A stretch of 9,738 nucleotides of DNA, taken from Gammaproteobacteria bacterium (GTDB taxonomy: Bacteria > Pseudomonadota > Gammaproteobacteria > HK1). Made by a program: the position numbers and the translations under genes. The stretch is from contig JAGRHX010000573.1 in assembly GCA_020444775.1 (NCBI GenBank), positions 1 through 9,738 of the forward strand, read 5' to 3'. The notes under the pieces were generated by a model. That model was not told where the DNA came from and did not search any database. It worked only from the letters and a program-made list of their open reading frames with translations. Below are positions 1-7,091 of the stretch, piece by piece. Numbering within the stretch: position 1 is the first letter of the stretch; every line of letters begins with the position of its first letter.

Positions 1-173
1 GGCATCCAGATGTCGAGCAGGATCAGATCCGGATTGAGATCGCTGCGCAGCTCACGCGCCTGCATGGCGTTCTCGGCGGTCGTCACCTCGTAGCCTTCGT
101 CCTGCAGGATTTCCTGCACGAGCGTGCGTATGTCCGGTTCGTCGTCAACCACCAGGATTCGCGGTTCACTCAT
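1..173 (-). CDS. ntrX: NtrX response regulator, N-terminal fragment (cut by window edge)
   Basis: This is the start of the response regulator partner of NtrY; only about 57 residues are inside the window. Seen: a receiver-domain beginning with ILVVDDEPDI, giving the acidic pair D10-D11, and the phosphoacceptor aspartate D54 in LILLDIWMP. The DIWMP form is typical of NtrX/NtrC-type receivers. The ATG at 173 lies 12 bases after the ntrY stop, so the two are almost certainly one transcript. No clear Shine-Dalgarno sequence precedes it; translation may depend on ribosomes finishing ntrY. From the family, the missing part should hold a sigma-54-interacting AAA+ domain and a Fis-type DNA-binding domain. 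NtrX rather than another NtrC-family regulator is inferred mainly from the adjacent NtrY. Confidence 0.88.
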   Translation of the reverse strand, partial: MSEPRILVVDDEPDIRTLVQEILQDEGYEVTTAENAMQARELRSDLNPDLILLDIWM

Positions 174-185
174 GGCTGTAGGGAT

Positions 186-2699
186 TCAGCGAGTTGATGA
201 AATCGTGTCGTGCACCGGTCGGCTCGCGTCGACACGGCTCTTGCCGTCTTGGGCATCAGGTGCGTCGTGACTTTCCGCGGGCGTGATTCGTGTCTCGGAT
301 CGACCGTGCACGCTGTCCTCGGCACTGTGCACCAAACCGGCGGTGGCGAGCTCCGCGACCGGGAAGCGGGCAATTACCCGAGCACCACCGGTCGGCAGAT
401 TCTGGGCCTGCACCAGGCCGCCGTGCTCCTCCATGATCTTCTTGACGATCGCAAGTCCCAGCCCCGTTCCCTTCGACTTGGTGGTCACGTAGGGCTCGAA
501 GACGCGCTCGACGATATCGTCGTCGAAGCCCCGTCCCTGATCCTCGACGCTGAGCTCGATCCAGCGTCGTCCGGGATCCTGCTCGGAGCCGCTGATGAGG
601 GTGGTGCGCACGGTGATGTGGGCGATCTCCGTGCCGTTGTCGGCGCTGGCCTCGCGAGCGTTCTTGATGAGGTTGTGCAAGACCTGGCGGATGCGTCCAC
701 TGTCGCCCACCAGGGCCGGCATGCCGTGTTGCAGCTCCAGTCGCAGCACCTGATTGCCGCTATCGGCCTGATAAAGCTCGGCCACGTCCTTGACCAGATC
801 GTTCAGCCGCAGCGGCGCAGATTCCAGCGTAGGCATGCGGGCATATTCGGAGAACGCATTCACCATACCCTTGAGTCCGTCGACCTGCTGGACGATGGTG
901 CGGGTCAGACGATCCATGGTCTCGCGGTCCTTGCCGGTCATCATGTCCAGGTACTTGTGACGAAGACGTTCGGCTGAGAGTTGGATCGGTGTCAGCGGAT
1001 TCTTGATCTCGTGAGCGAGACGTCGGGCCACCTCACTCCAGGCGGCGTCGCGTTGCGCTTCGACCAGCGTCGTGACGTCGTCGAACACCACCACCTGACC
1101 GCCGCTTGGCGCGGCCACGTCCTGCGTGGGATCGGGCAGCGGCCCACCGGGGCCGACGCGCTCCGTTGCCTGTGGGGCGTCGGCGGCGGAAGTCGGTAGC
1201 ACCGTGCCGCTCAGACGCGCGCCGCTGGCGATGATGATCTTACGCTTGCCCTGGGCGTTGATGCCGATCTGTTGTCGCCAGTGGGCACGATCCTGGGTGT
1301 GGTGTCGACCCATCCCCGGGAAACGCTCGTTGCTCACTTCCTGACCCGGCCCGGTCTCGGTCGTCTGTCCGTGACGACCCTGCATGGCGTCGAACAACGG
1401 TGCCAGGTTCGGCAGCACGACCACCGTCTGGTCCATGTGTCGGCCGATCAGCGCTTCGGCCTCGACACCGAGAATGGTGGTGGCGGCGTCGTTGCAGGTG
1501 ACGATGGCGTCGTCGTGATCGACCGTGATGACGCCGGTGGAGAGCGTCGCCAACACGGTCTCCAGATAACGTCTTTGCGCTTCGAGCTGGGCCTGCGAAC
1601 GGCGCGTCTCGTCATGGGCGCGACGCAGCGCCGCGGTCATGTCGTTGAATGACTCGACCAGGAATCCGATCTCGTCGCTGGTCGACTGCGGCAGATGGGT
1701 CTCGAGTTCCCCGCGAGCCACCGCGTGCGTGCCCTGGGCGAGGTGACGCAACGGCGCGACCACCCGACGGGCCGAGTGGAAAGCCGCCCAGACCGCCGTG
1801 AACAGGCTCAGCAGCAGGACGATGGACAGGGTCAGGATGAAGCTCAGCTTCAAGGGCTTGCGCAGATAGGCCAGCTCCCGATAGTCGGCGTAACCGTCCT
1901 GCACCGAGTCGGCCAGAGCGCCCAGACTCTCGGTAACCGGATACAAGGCATGCAGGACCAGTGCGAGGCTGCCGCCCAGGTCACGGCGCAGCAGGATGGC
2001 GACGCGGATGAACAGGCCCGAACCCTGGATCGGCTCGAGGTTGATGTAGCTGCCGGTCTGGCCGACCTGGAAGAGTATGTTGTCGCTCGGCCTGCTCGGC
2101 ACCACGGCCGCTGGATTGATGTTGCTCGAAGCGATCACCCGACCGTTCAGGTCGACCAGCGCCAGCTCGAATGCGCCGCTCAGTCGGCGTGCGTCGTCCA
2201 GCGTGGCGGCGACGTTGCCGATGTTGCTGCCGTCGAGCTCCAGTGCCATCCGCTCGGTCTGGTTGAGACGTTCACGCATTCGCTCGCCGAGCGCGGTGCG
2301 GCTCAGCTCGAGGGCGTCGTCCAGGGCCTTCTCGATGCGCACATCGAACCAGCTGTCGATGCTGTCGTTGAGGAACTGCAGCGAGAAGTAGTACACCACC
2401 AGGACCGGGGTCACGGACAGGACCGCGAACAACACCAGCAGACGCAGCGTCAACCGGGCGCCCGGCTGCGCGTGGCGACGTTGCTTGAGCAGGTCGTACA
2501 GATTCCAGCCGATCAGACCGATCAGGGTCGCAAGACCCAGGGCGTTGAGGATCAGCAGCAGCGAATACAGCTCGTCGAAACGTTCCGAGCCGTGCGCGGC
2601 CTCGCCCATCAGGATCAGCAGCACCAGCAGCAAGCCTGCGGTCGCGATGATCGGCAGGCTGCCGCTGGCAATGCGTGCGAGCAGGCGTTGCCGGGTCAA
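186..2699 (-). CDS. ntrY: NtrY membrane sensor histidine kinase
   Basis: Sensor kinase of the NtrYX system, linked in other proteobacteria to nitrogen metabolism, redox/oxygen response and envelope control; it phosphorylates NtrX. In the 837-residue product chosen here: three N-terminal membrane helices (about 15-32, 45-68, 85-105), an extracytoplasmic sensor region (106-284), a fourth helix (285-307), a HAMP linker (308-360), a PAS domain (373-548), a HisKA domain with phosphoacceptor H563 in RRLAHEIKNPLTP, and an ATPase domain with N680 (N box), DQGRGF (720-725) and GTGLGL (744-749). A hydrophilic tail of about 54 residues follows. I chose the TTG at 2699: it overlaps the upstream TGA as TTGA and has GAGG seven bases before it; a longer TTG start at 2735 has no good ribosome binding site. 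Odd: the PAS domain carries two low-complexity insertions (about 441-471 and 500-532). Confidence 0.93.
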   Translation of the reverse strand: MTRQRLLARIASGSLPIIATAGLLLVLLILMGEAAHGSERFDELYSLLLILNALGLATLIGLIGWNLYDLLKQRRHAQPGARLTLRLLVLFAVLSVTPVLVVYYFSLQFLNDSIDSWFDVRIEKALDDALELSRTALGERMRERLNQTERMALELDGSNIGNVAATLDDARRLSGAFELALVDLNGRVIASSNINPAAVVPSRPSDNILFQVGQTGSYINLEPIQGSGLFIRVAILLRRDLGGSLALVLHALYPVTESLGALADSVQDGYADYRELAYLRKPLKLSFILTLSIVLLLSLFTAVWAAFHSARRVVAPLRHLAQGTHAVARGELETHLPQSTSDEIGFLVESFNDMTAALRRAHDETRRSQAQLEAQRRYLETVLATLSTGVITVDHDDAIVTCNDAATTILGVEAEALIGRHMDQTVVVLPNLAPLFDAMQGRHGQTTETGPGQEVSNERFPGMGRHHTQDRAHWRQQIGINAQGKRKIIIASGARLSGTVLPTSAADAPQATERVGPGGPLPDPTQDVAAPSGGQVVVFDDVTTLVEAQRDAAWSEVARRLAHEIKNPLTPIQLSAERLRHKYLDMMTGKDRETMDRLTRTIVQQVDGLKGMVNAFSEYARMPTLESAPLRLNDLVKDVAELYQADSGNQVLRLELQHGMPALVGDSGRIRQVLHNLIKNAREASADNGTEIAHITVRTTLISGSEQDPGRRWIELSVEDQGRGFDDDIVERVFEPYVTTKSKGTGLGLAIVKKIMEEHGGLVQAQNLPTGGARVIARFPVAELATAGLVHSAEDSVHGRSETRITPAESHDAPDAQDGKSRVDASRPVHDTISSTR

Positions 2700-3352
2700 A
2701 GCGGCACCTCGGTCCAGTCGCTGGTGTGGGCCCAATCCGGACTGATCCAGGCCAATGGCCGCAACGGTAGTGGTAGCGCTTCGATATCCAGGCTGGCGCG
2801 CACCATCGCATAGTGTGATTCACCCTCGGCCAACGCGTTCGGCGCCAGCAGGCGGATACCCCGCACGTGACGGATGCCCTCGAGCATGGCGCCGTAGCTG
2901 GCATAGGTCTCGGAGCTGCCCGAGCGTGAGTCGGTCACCACCAGCTGCTGGCTCAAGGGATGGGTCTCGACGCGCAGGATCACGCTGGTGCGGAACACCT
3001 CTTTATCCAGCACGAAGCGCGAGCGCATGACCCTCACATCCACGTACAGGTTCAGCGGCACCCCGCTGCTCAAGGCTTCACGTGCCGATGCGCTGAGCCG
3101 GAACAGCACATCCGCGTCGAGCACGTAGATGCCATCCTGGAGCCGGACCGAAGCGTCGAGCACCTCGAAACCGCGTGCTTCCTCGGCGGTGCTATGCGGC
3201 AACTGGGCAGCCACCTTCGCCGGCGCAAGCGGCAAGCAAAGCGTGACCAGCAACATCAGCAGCCAGGTCCGGCTCGTGGGGAACCCGGCAGCGGGTGCCC
3301 GGCAGGCCCCGGCGGGCACCGGTCGAGCTCGTGTACCGGACATGCTTGGCAT
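2696..3352 (-). CDS. DUF4390 family secreted protein
   Basis: Function unknown. The product (218 residues from the ATG at 3352) has an unusually long Arg/Pro/Ala-rich leader followed by a hydrophobic stretch at about 29-42 and a probable signal peptidase site near AKVAAQ (45-50). The mature part (about 170 residues) is beta-rich in pattern, with FEVLDASVRLQDGIYVLDAD and VPLNLYVDVRVMR as recognisable DUF4390 blocks. I know this family mainly as the gene just upstream of ntrY in gamma- and betaproteobacteria. A GTG at 3478 would extend the frame, but its 42 extra residues look non-coding; the ATG at 3352 has an AGG eight bases upstream. Its stop overlaps the ntrY start. Being exported while ntrY has an extracytoplasmic sensor region suggests, as inference only, a role as input or modulator of NtrY. 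Confidence 0.82.
   Translation of the reverse strand: MPSMSGTRARPVPAGACRAPAAGFPTSRTWLLMLLVTLCLPLAPAKVAAQLPHSTAEEARGFEVLDASVRLQDGIYVLDADVLFRLSASAREALSSGVPLNLYVDVRVMRSRFVLDKEVFRTSVILRVETHPLSQQLVVTDSRSGSSETYASYGAMLEGIRHVRGIRLLAPNALAEGESHYAMVRASLDIEALPLPLRPLAWISPDWAHTSDWTEVPL
2707..2710 (-). promoter_or_regulatory. Ribosome binding site deciding the ntrY start
   Basis: GAGG on the minus strand, seven bases before the TTG at 2699. It lies inside the last codons of the DUF4390 gene and supports the TTGA overlap start over the upstream TTG at 2735, which has no comparable site. Confidence 0.6.
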
Positions 3353-3502
3353 CTGGTCGACCTGGCTGTGAGCGTTCTGGTCCGTGTTCTCGTCTATCGA
3401 GGCGCAGGCGGATGACTGGTGTCGGCTGCGAACAGGACCGTCGGTGCCCTGGCCCGCTACGTGACGGTGCACGCTCACGGGTCGGGGTCGCCGCTGACGC
3501 GC

Positions 3503-4990
3503 TCAGCAGTCGTCGTCGGGCGTTGGGTCGGTCTTGAACAGCCGTGCGTAGAAAAAACCGTCCATGTCGTGCTCGCCGGGAAGGATCTGGCGGCCGTGAC
3601 CGGTCGGTCGGCCCCAGGATGCATCAATCGGTCGGACACGGGCGTCCGAGTGCCGGGCTACGAAGTCTCGAATCAAGACATCGTTCTCCGCGGGCAGCAC
3701 GGAGCAGGTAGCGTACAGCAGCAGGCCCCCTCGGGCCAGCACGTTCCAGGCCGCTTCCAGCAGCGCTCGCTGGGTTCGCAACAGGCCGGGCAGATCGGCG
3801 GCGCGACGGTGCAGCTTGATGTCGGGATGCCGGCGGATCACGCCAGTACCGCTGCACGGTGCGTCGAGCAGCACCCGATCGAAGGGCACGCCGTCCCACC
3901 ACTCGGCCGGATTGCCGGCATCCGCCCGCACGGTGCGGGCCGTCAGAGAGAGCCTCGCCAGCGTCTGCCGTACCCGAGCGAGACGCGCGGTATCGTGGTC
4001 CAGGGCCAGCATCTCGGCCGCATCGTCCAGCGACTCCAGCAGATGCGCGCACTTGCCACCCGGTGCGGCGCACTGGTCGAGGATCCGCATACCGGGGCGG
4101 GCCTCGAGCAGGCCGGCAGCCAGCTGCGCGGCGCCATCTTGCACCGAGACCTCGCCCGCCTCGAATCCTGGCAACGCCTGGACCGCGACGGGAGCGAGCA
4201 GATGGATGCCGGCGCGAAGCTCGTCCAGGGCCGACGGCCGCGCATCGATGCCGGCGGCAGCGAGTCGCGCCAGGTAGTCGTCACGCGTCACTCGTCTGCG
4301 GTTGACGCGCAGGGTCATCGGCGCGCGCTCGTTGTTCTGACTCAGGACCTGCTCCGCCAGGCCCGGCCAGGCCTCGCTGATGGCGTCGATCAGCCAGGCC
4401 GGATGCGCATGCCTGACCACCGGATCGTCGACGAGCGATGCCGGCAGCGAATCACGCTGTTGCGCATGCTCACGAACGTATCGACGCAGCACCGCGTTGA
4501 CCAGACCGCGGGCCCATGACTTGTCGAGTGTCTCGGTCAGTTGCACCGTTTCGGTGACCGCGGCATGGTCCGGCACGCGTAGATGACGCAGCTGGTAAAG
4601 ACCCATGGCGAGCACGATGCCGAGATCTCGATCGCGTGTCTTCAGGGGACGGTCGAGCAGCGTGGTGACCAACGCGTCGAGCTGTAGCAGATGACGTAGC
4701 ACGCCGCTGACCAGCTCGCGCGCCAGGGCCAGATCGGCCCCCGACGTCTGCCGCGACTGTTGCGCCGGCCATGCCGTGGACAGGCTTTGACCGTCGATGA
4801 TCACGGTGCACAAGGTTCGCAGTGCCAGGGCCCGGGCGTCGGGCCGAGTCGTGGCCGACTCACTGCGAGCGGTCGACCCCGGCTGCCGTCCGTTCGATTT
4901 GGATCGCTGGCCGGCGCGGGTGATCGCGCCGCCACGACGCCGCGCTCGATGCTTGCCCGCGGTCTTCGAAGAGCGTCCGGAATCGCTCAC
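3503..4990 (-). CDS. rsmB: 16S rRNA (cytosine967-C5)-methyltransferase RsmB
   Basis: Cytoplasmic SAM-dependent enzyme that methylates C5 of C967 in 16S rRNA. The 495-residue product has a NusB-like RNA-binding N-terminal domain (about 51-190) and a Rossmann methyltransferase domain (about 295-488). Visible motifs: SAM-binding DQCAAPGGKC (305-314), LDAPCSGTG with C379, and YATCSVLP with C429, matching the paired cysteines of the family (C429 aligns with the catalytic nucleophile). It is longer than the E. coli enzyme (429) mainly because of an Arg/Lys/Ser-rich extension of about 50 residues at the N-terminus. The position after GGK is Cys where Thr is common. The GTG start at 4990 overlaps the fmt stop as GTGA, with GGAG ten bases upstream inside a possible hairpin. 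About 150 bases separate its stop from the DUF4390 ATG. Confidence 0.95.
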   Translation of the reverse strand: MSDSGRSSKTAGKHRARRRGGAITRAGQRSKSNGRQPGSTARSESATTRPDARALALRTLCTVIIDGQSLSTAWPAQQSRQTSGADLALARELVSGVLRHLLQLDALVTTLLDRPLKTRDRDLGIVLAMGLYQLRHLRVPDHAAVTETVQLTETLDKSWARGLVNAVLRRYVREHAQQRDSLPASLVDDPVVRHAHPAWLIDAISEAWPGLAEQVLSQNNERAPMTLRVNRRRVTRDDYLARLAAAGIDARPSALDELRAGIHLLAPVAVQALPGFEAGEVSVQDGAAQLAAGLLEARPGMRILDQCAAPGGKCAHLLESLDDAAEMLALDHDTARLARVRQTLARLSLTARTVRADAGNPAEWWDGVPFDRVLLDAPCSGTGVIRRHPDIKLHRRAADLPGLLRTQRALLEAAWNVLARGGLLLYATCSVLPAENDVLIRDFVARHSDARVRPIDASWGRPTGHGRQILPGEHDMDGFFYARLFKTDPTPDDDC

Positions 4991-6000
4991 GAGAAGCGCG
5001 CTCCGCGCGCCAGTTGCAGGTTGCGCGCGAGCTGCGCGGCGGGCATCGCTTTGCGTCCGGGCGGCTGCACCTCGATCAGCCGCAGGTGACCCCGGCCACA
5101 GGCAATCACGATGCCCTGCGCATCGACCTCGGTCACCGTGCCGGCCTGCAGCGTGTATGTGGTGTCCATCGCTCCGGGCTCGGGCAGCGCGTGGGCCGCC
5201 AGCAGTCTCAGCCGCAGCGGTGCCTCGCTACCCGTGTCGAGCAGCGTGAACGCCATCGGCCAGGGGTTGAAGGCCCGAATCCGGCGCGCGAGCAACGCGG
5301 CGTCCTGGCTCCAATCCATACGCGCCTCGTCCTTGCTCAGCTTGTGGGCATAGGTCGCGCGCGACTCGTCTTGAGGGCGCGCCTGAAGCTGGCCGCGTTG
5401 CAGGCCGTCCAGGGCCTTGACGATGAGACGCGCGCCGAGCGTGGCCAGTTGATCGTGCAGGCTCGCGCCGGTGTCGTTGTCGTCGATGGCCAGTGATTCA
5501 CTGAGCAGCACCGGTCCGGTGTCCAATCCAGCTTCCATCTGCATGATGCTGATCCCGGTGCAGCGGTCGCCAGCCTCGATGGCGCGCTGTATCGGGGCGG
5601 CGCCGCGCCAACGTGGCAGCAGCGAGGCATGGATGTTCAGACAGCCCAGGCGCGGGATGTCCAGAATGGACTGCGGCAGGATCAATCCATAGGCCGCGAC
5701 CACCAGCACATCGAGCCGCAGAGCGCGTAGCCAGTCGGCCTGTGCCGGGTCACGCAGCGTGTCCGGTTGGCGGATCTCCAATCCAGCGGCGAGGGCACGC
5801 TGCTTGACCGGCGAGGGCGTCAACTTGCGGCCGCGGCCGGCCGGTCTGTCGGGTTGGGTGAGGACGCCGAGCACGGGGTGCGAGCTCTGGACCAGCGCAT
5901 CCAGGGCACGAGCGGCGAATTCCGGGGTGCCGGCAAATGCAATCCGCATCGGTGGGTTGGATCCGTCCGGCGCCGCGTCGGTTCGCCGGGGGTCGCTCAT
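4987..6000 (-). CDS. fmt: Methionyl-tRNA formyltransferase
   Basis: Transfers a formyl group from 10-formyl-tetrahydrofolate to initiator Met-tRNA. The protein begins its conserved part with [12 protein letters not shown]. It carries the substrate-binding block [18 protein letters not shown] with catalytic N122 and H124, and D160 in EAGLDTG; the C-terminal tRNA-binding OB-like domain spans about 222-330. Two starts are possible. The ATG at 6000 overlaps the def stop as ATGA and gives 337 residues; the 17 extra residues have GC-rich third positions like the rest of the gene. The ATG at 5949 gives 320 residues, nearer the usual 310-320, but leaves a 47-base gap. I chose 6000 because the cluster uses overlaps elsewhere; neither start has a strong ribosome binding site. 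Its stop overlaps rsmB by GTGA. Identity is secure, start is not. Confidence 0.95.
   Translation of the reverse strand: MSDPRRTDAAPDGSNPPMRIAFAGTPEFAARALDALVQSSHPVLGVLTQPDRPAGRGRKLTPSPVKQRALAAGLEIRQPDTLRDPAQADWLRALRLDVLVVAAYGLILPQSILDIPRLGCLNIHASLLPRWRGAAPIQRAIEAGDRCTGISIMQMEAGLDTGPVLLSESLAIDDNDTGASLHDQLATLGARLIVKALDGLQRGQLQARPQDESRATYAHKLSKDEARMDWSQDAALLARRIRAFNPWPMAFTLLDTGSEAPLRLRLLAAHALPEPGAMDTTYTLQAGTVTEVDAQGIVIACGRGHLRLIEVQPPGRKAMPAAQLARNLQLARGARFS
4996..5010 (-). promoter_or_regulatory. Hairpin displaying the rsmB ribosome binding site
   Basis: On the minus strand GCGCGC (5010-5005), loop GGA (5004-5002) and GCGCGC (5001-4996) can pair as a six-base all-GC stem. The loop plus the first base of the closing arm form the GGAG that serves as Shine-Dalgarno site for the GTG at 4990. 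It lies within the last codons of fmt, so ribosomes translating fmt would open it. That coupling role is inference; in fmt the same bases encode Ala-Arg-Gly-Ala-Arg. Confidence 0.4.
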
Positions 6001-6500
6001 GAAGCGAGCTTCTGCTGTTTCTCGAGCTTCTTGCGGATCCGCTGGCGCTTCAGCGCGGACAGGTGATCGACGAACAGCTTGCCGGCCAGATGATCCATCT
6101 CGTGCTGGATACAGACCGCGAGCAGGCCGCTGGCCTGCATCTCGAAGTCGCCGCCGTCGCGATCGATGGCGCTCACCCGGATGAAGTCGGCACGCCGTAC
6201 CGGCTCGAACACGCCGGGCACCGATAGACAGCCTTCGTCGCTCTGTATGAGGCCATCGCGGTCGAGAATGCGCGGGTTGATGAGACACAGCGGGCTGCGC
6301 TTGTCCTCCGAGACGTCGATGGTGATCACCTGCTTCAGCACGTTGACCTGAATGGCGGCGAGACCGATGCCGGGTGCGGCGTACATGGTCTCGAACATGT
6401 CGTCGACCAGCGCTCTTATCGAGTCGTCGACCCGTTCCACGGGCTTCGCCTGGTTGCGCAATCGCGGGTCTGGGAAATGCAGGATCTCGAGCTTTGCCAT
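5997..6500 (-). CDS. def: Peptide deformylase
   Basis: Removes the formyl group from nascent proteins; metal (Fe2+) hydrolase working at the ribosome. The 167-residue product has all three family motifs: GIGLAAIQ (44-51), EGCLS with metal ligand C91, and [12 protein letters not shown] with H133 and H137 as metal ligands and E134 as catalytic base. Length is normal for a gammaproteobacterial enzyme, and the Lys/Arg-rich C-terminal helix (about 148-164) is usual. ATG at 6500 is the only sensible start; I see no good Shine-Dalgarno site before it. It heads the leftward cluster, directly followed by fmt through an ATGA overlap, so deformylase and formyltransferase are made together. Its promoter should lie in 6501-6720. 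Confidence 0.97.
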   Translation of the reverse strand: MAKLEILHFPDPRLRNQAKPVERVDDSIRALVDDMFETMYAAPGIGLAAIQVNVLKQVITIDVSEDKRSPLCLINPRILDRDGLIQSDEGCLSVPGVFEPVRRADFIRVSAIDRDGGDFEMQASGLLAVCIQHEMDHLAGKLFVDHLSALKRQRIRKKLEKQQKLAS

Positions 6501-6663
6501 GGTCGTGGTTTTCGGATGCTTGAATGGTCTGCGCCGGCGGGGACGACTTCCCGGACAGCGACTTCCTGAACGAGTCGGCCGAAACGATGCGCAACTATAG
6601 CCGCGGCCTCGGGTCGTGGTCCAAGTCGTTTCCCGGCCGGTAGCATGATTGCGTGGGATTTGT

Positions 6664-6693
6664 TTGTTATTTCAGTACAATATCGCCTATAGT
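6664..6693 (+). promoter_or_regulatory. Candidate sigma-70 promoter for the LysM-protein gene
   Basis: TTGTTA (6664-6669) and TATAGT (6688-6693) with an 18-base spacer, in the only clearly AT-rich patch of the divergent region. A second -10-like TATAAG occurs at 6705-6710 without a matching -35. If used, transcription would begin near 6700 and leave a leader of about 390 bases. A leftward promoter for def must also lie around here, but no convincing -35/-10 pair was found on the minus strand. Confidence 0.35.
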
Positions 6694-6857
6694 TTGGTAA
6701 TCACTATAAGTATTGGGCGTCGCTTCGAATGGCAATCCGGCTGCAGGTGCGGATGCCCGGTTCATGGCGCGACTCCTGGCCCGAACCGGCGCCTCGCCCA
6801 GCGCGTCGTCGATCGCGTGGCATCGACACTTCGACCGTCCCCGCCGTGGCGCTGGTT

Positions 6858-6873
6858 TCCGGCCGCGGCCGGA
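6858..6873. repeat. 16-base perfect palindrome in the LysM-gene leader
   Basis: TCCGGCCGCGGCCGGA is its own reverse complement. It could be a protein-binding site, or in RNA a six-base stem with a CGCG loop. It is GC-rich in a GC-rich genome, so chance is not excluded. It directly abuts the tandem 12-base repeat. Confidence 0.35.
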
Positions 6874-6897
6874 CACTTCGAGGCACACCTCGAGGCA
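6874..6897. repeat. Tandem 12-base repeat, two copies
   Basis: CACTTCGAGGCA (6874-6885) is followed at once by CACCTCGAGGCA (6886-6897), one mismatch. The spacing is close to one helical turn, so a regulator could bind both copies; this is inference. Confidence 0.4.
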
Positions 6898-7091
6898 TAT
6901 GGCGTCGGCCACCAGGCAGGTGGTCTGGAGCTGGTGCCTCATGAGTAGATTGGGCGTCGGATGCGGTTTGCAAGCGGCGTGGTCGAGCCGTCGCGATCGG
7001 CCGCTCGAGCGCATCCGTTCGCGACGCTCCCGGGCAAGACGAGCGGGTCCATACAACCCGGTCAAGACAACGACGAGGCATCGGCAACACC

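Larger units (their letters stand above)
6501..7091. other. Divergent intergenic region between def and the LysM-protein gene
   Basis: About 590 bases without a credible gene; open frames here have protein-unlike composition. The stretch 6655-6716 is strikingly AT-rich against its surroundings and is the likely site of back-to-back promoters. From about 6720 to 7091 the DNA is GC-rich and would form a long 5' leader for the rightward gene. It contains a 16-base perfect palindrome (6858-6873) and a tandem 12-base repeat (6874-6897). I recognise no riboswitch, tRNA or known small RNA. Confidence 0.7.

Noticed and set aside
1695..2813. 372-residue open frame on the plus strand
   Set aside because: It is antisense to ntrY, Gln/His/Arg-rich with no domain character; it is a by-product of GC-rich codons.
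3353..3478. Longer DUF4390 start (GTG at 3478)
   Set aside because: The added 42 residues look non-coding and would put a signal peptide far inside the protein.
3419..4519. 366-residue open frame on the plus strand
   Set aside because: Antisense to rsmB, which has all catalytic motifs; the reverse frame is Gln/Arg/Gly-rich and featureless.
6001..6594. Upstream continuation of the fmt frame to 6594
   Set aside because: It runs through def in another frame and has no protein-like character; fmt homology starts only at 5949.
6712..6959. 11-base direct repeat ATTGGGCGTCG at 6712-6722 and 6949-6959
   Set aside because: Repeats of this length are expected by chance in nearly 10 kb; the copies show no extended similarity.
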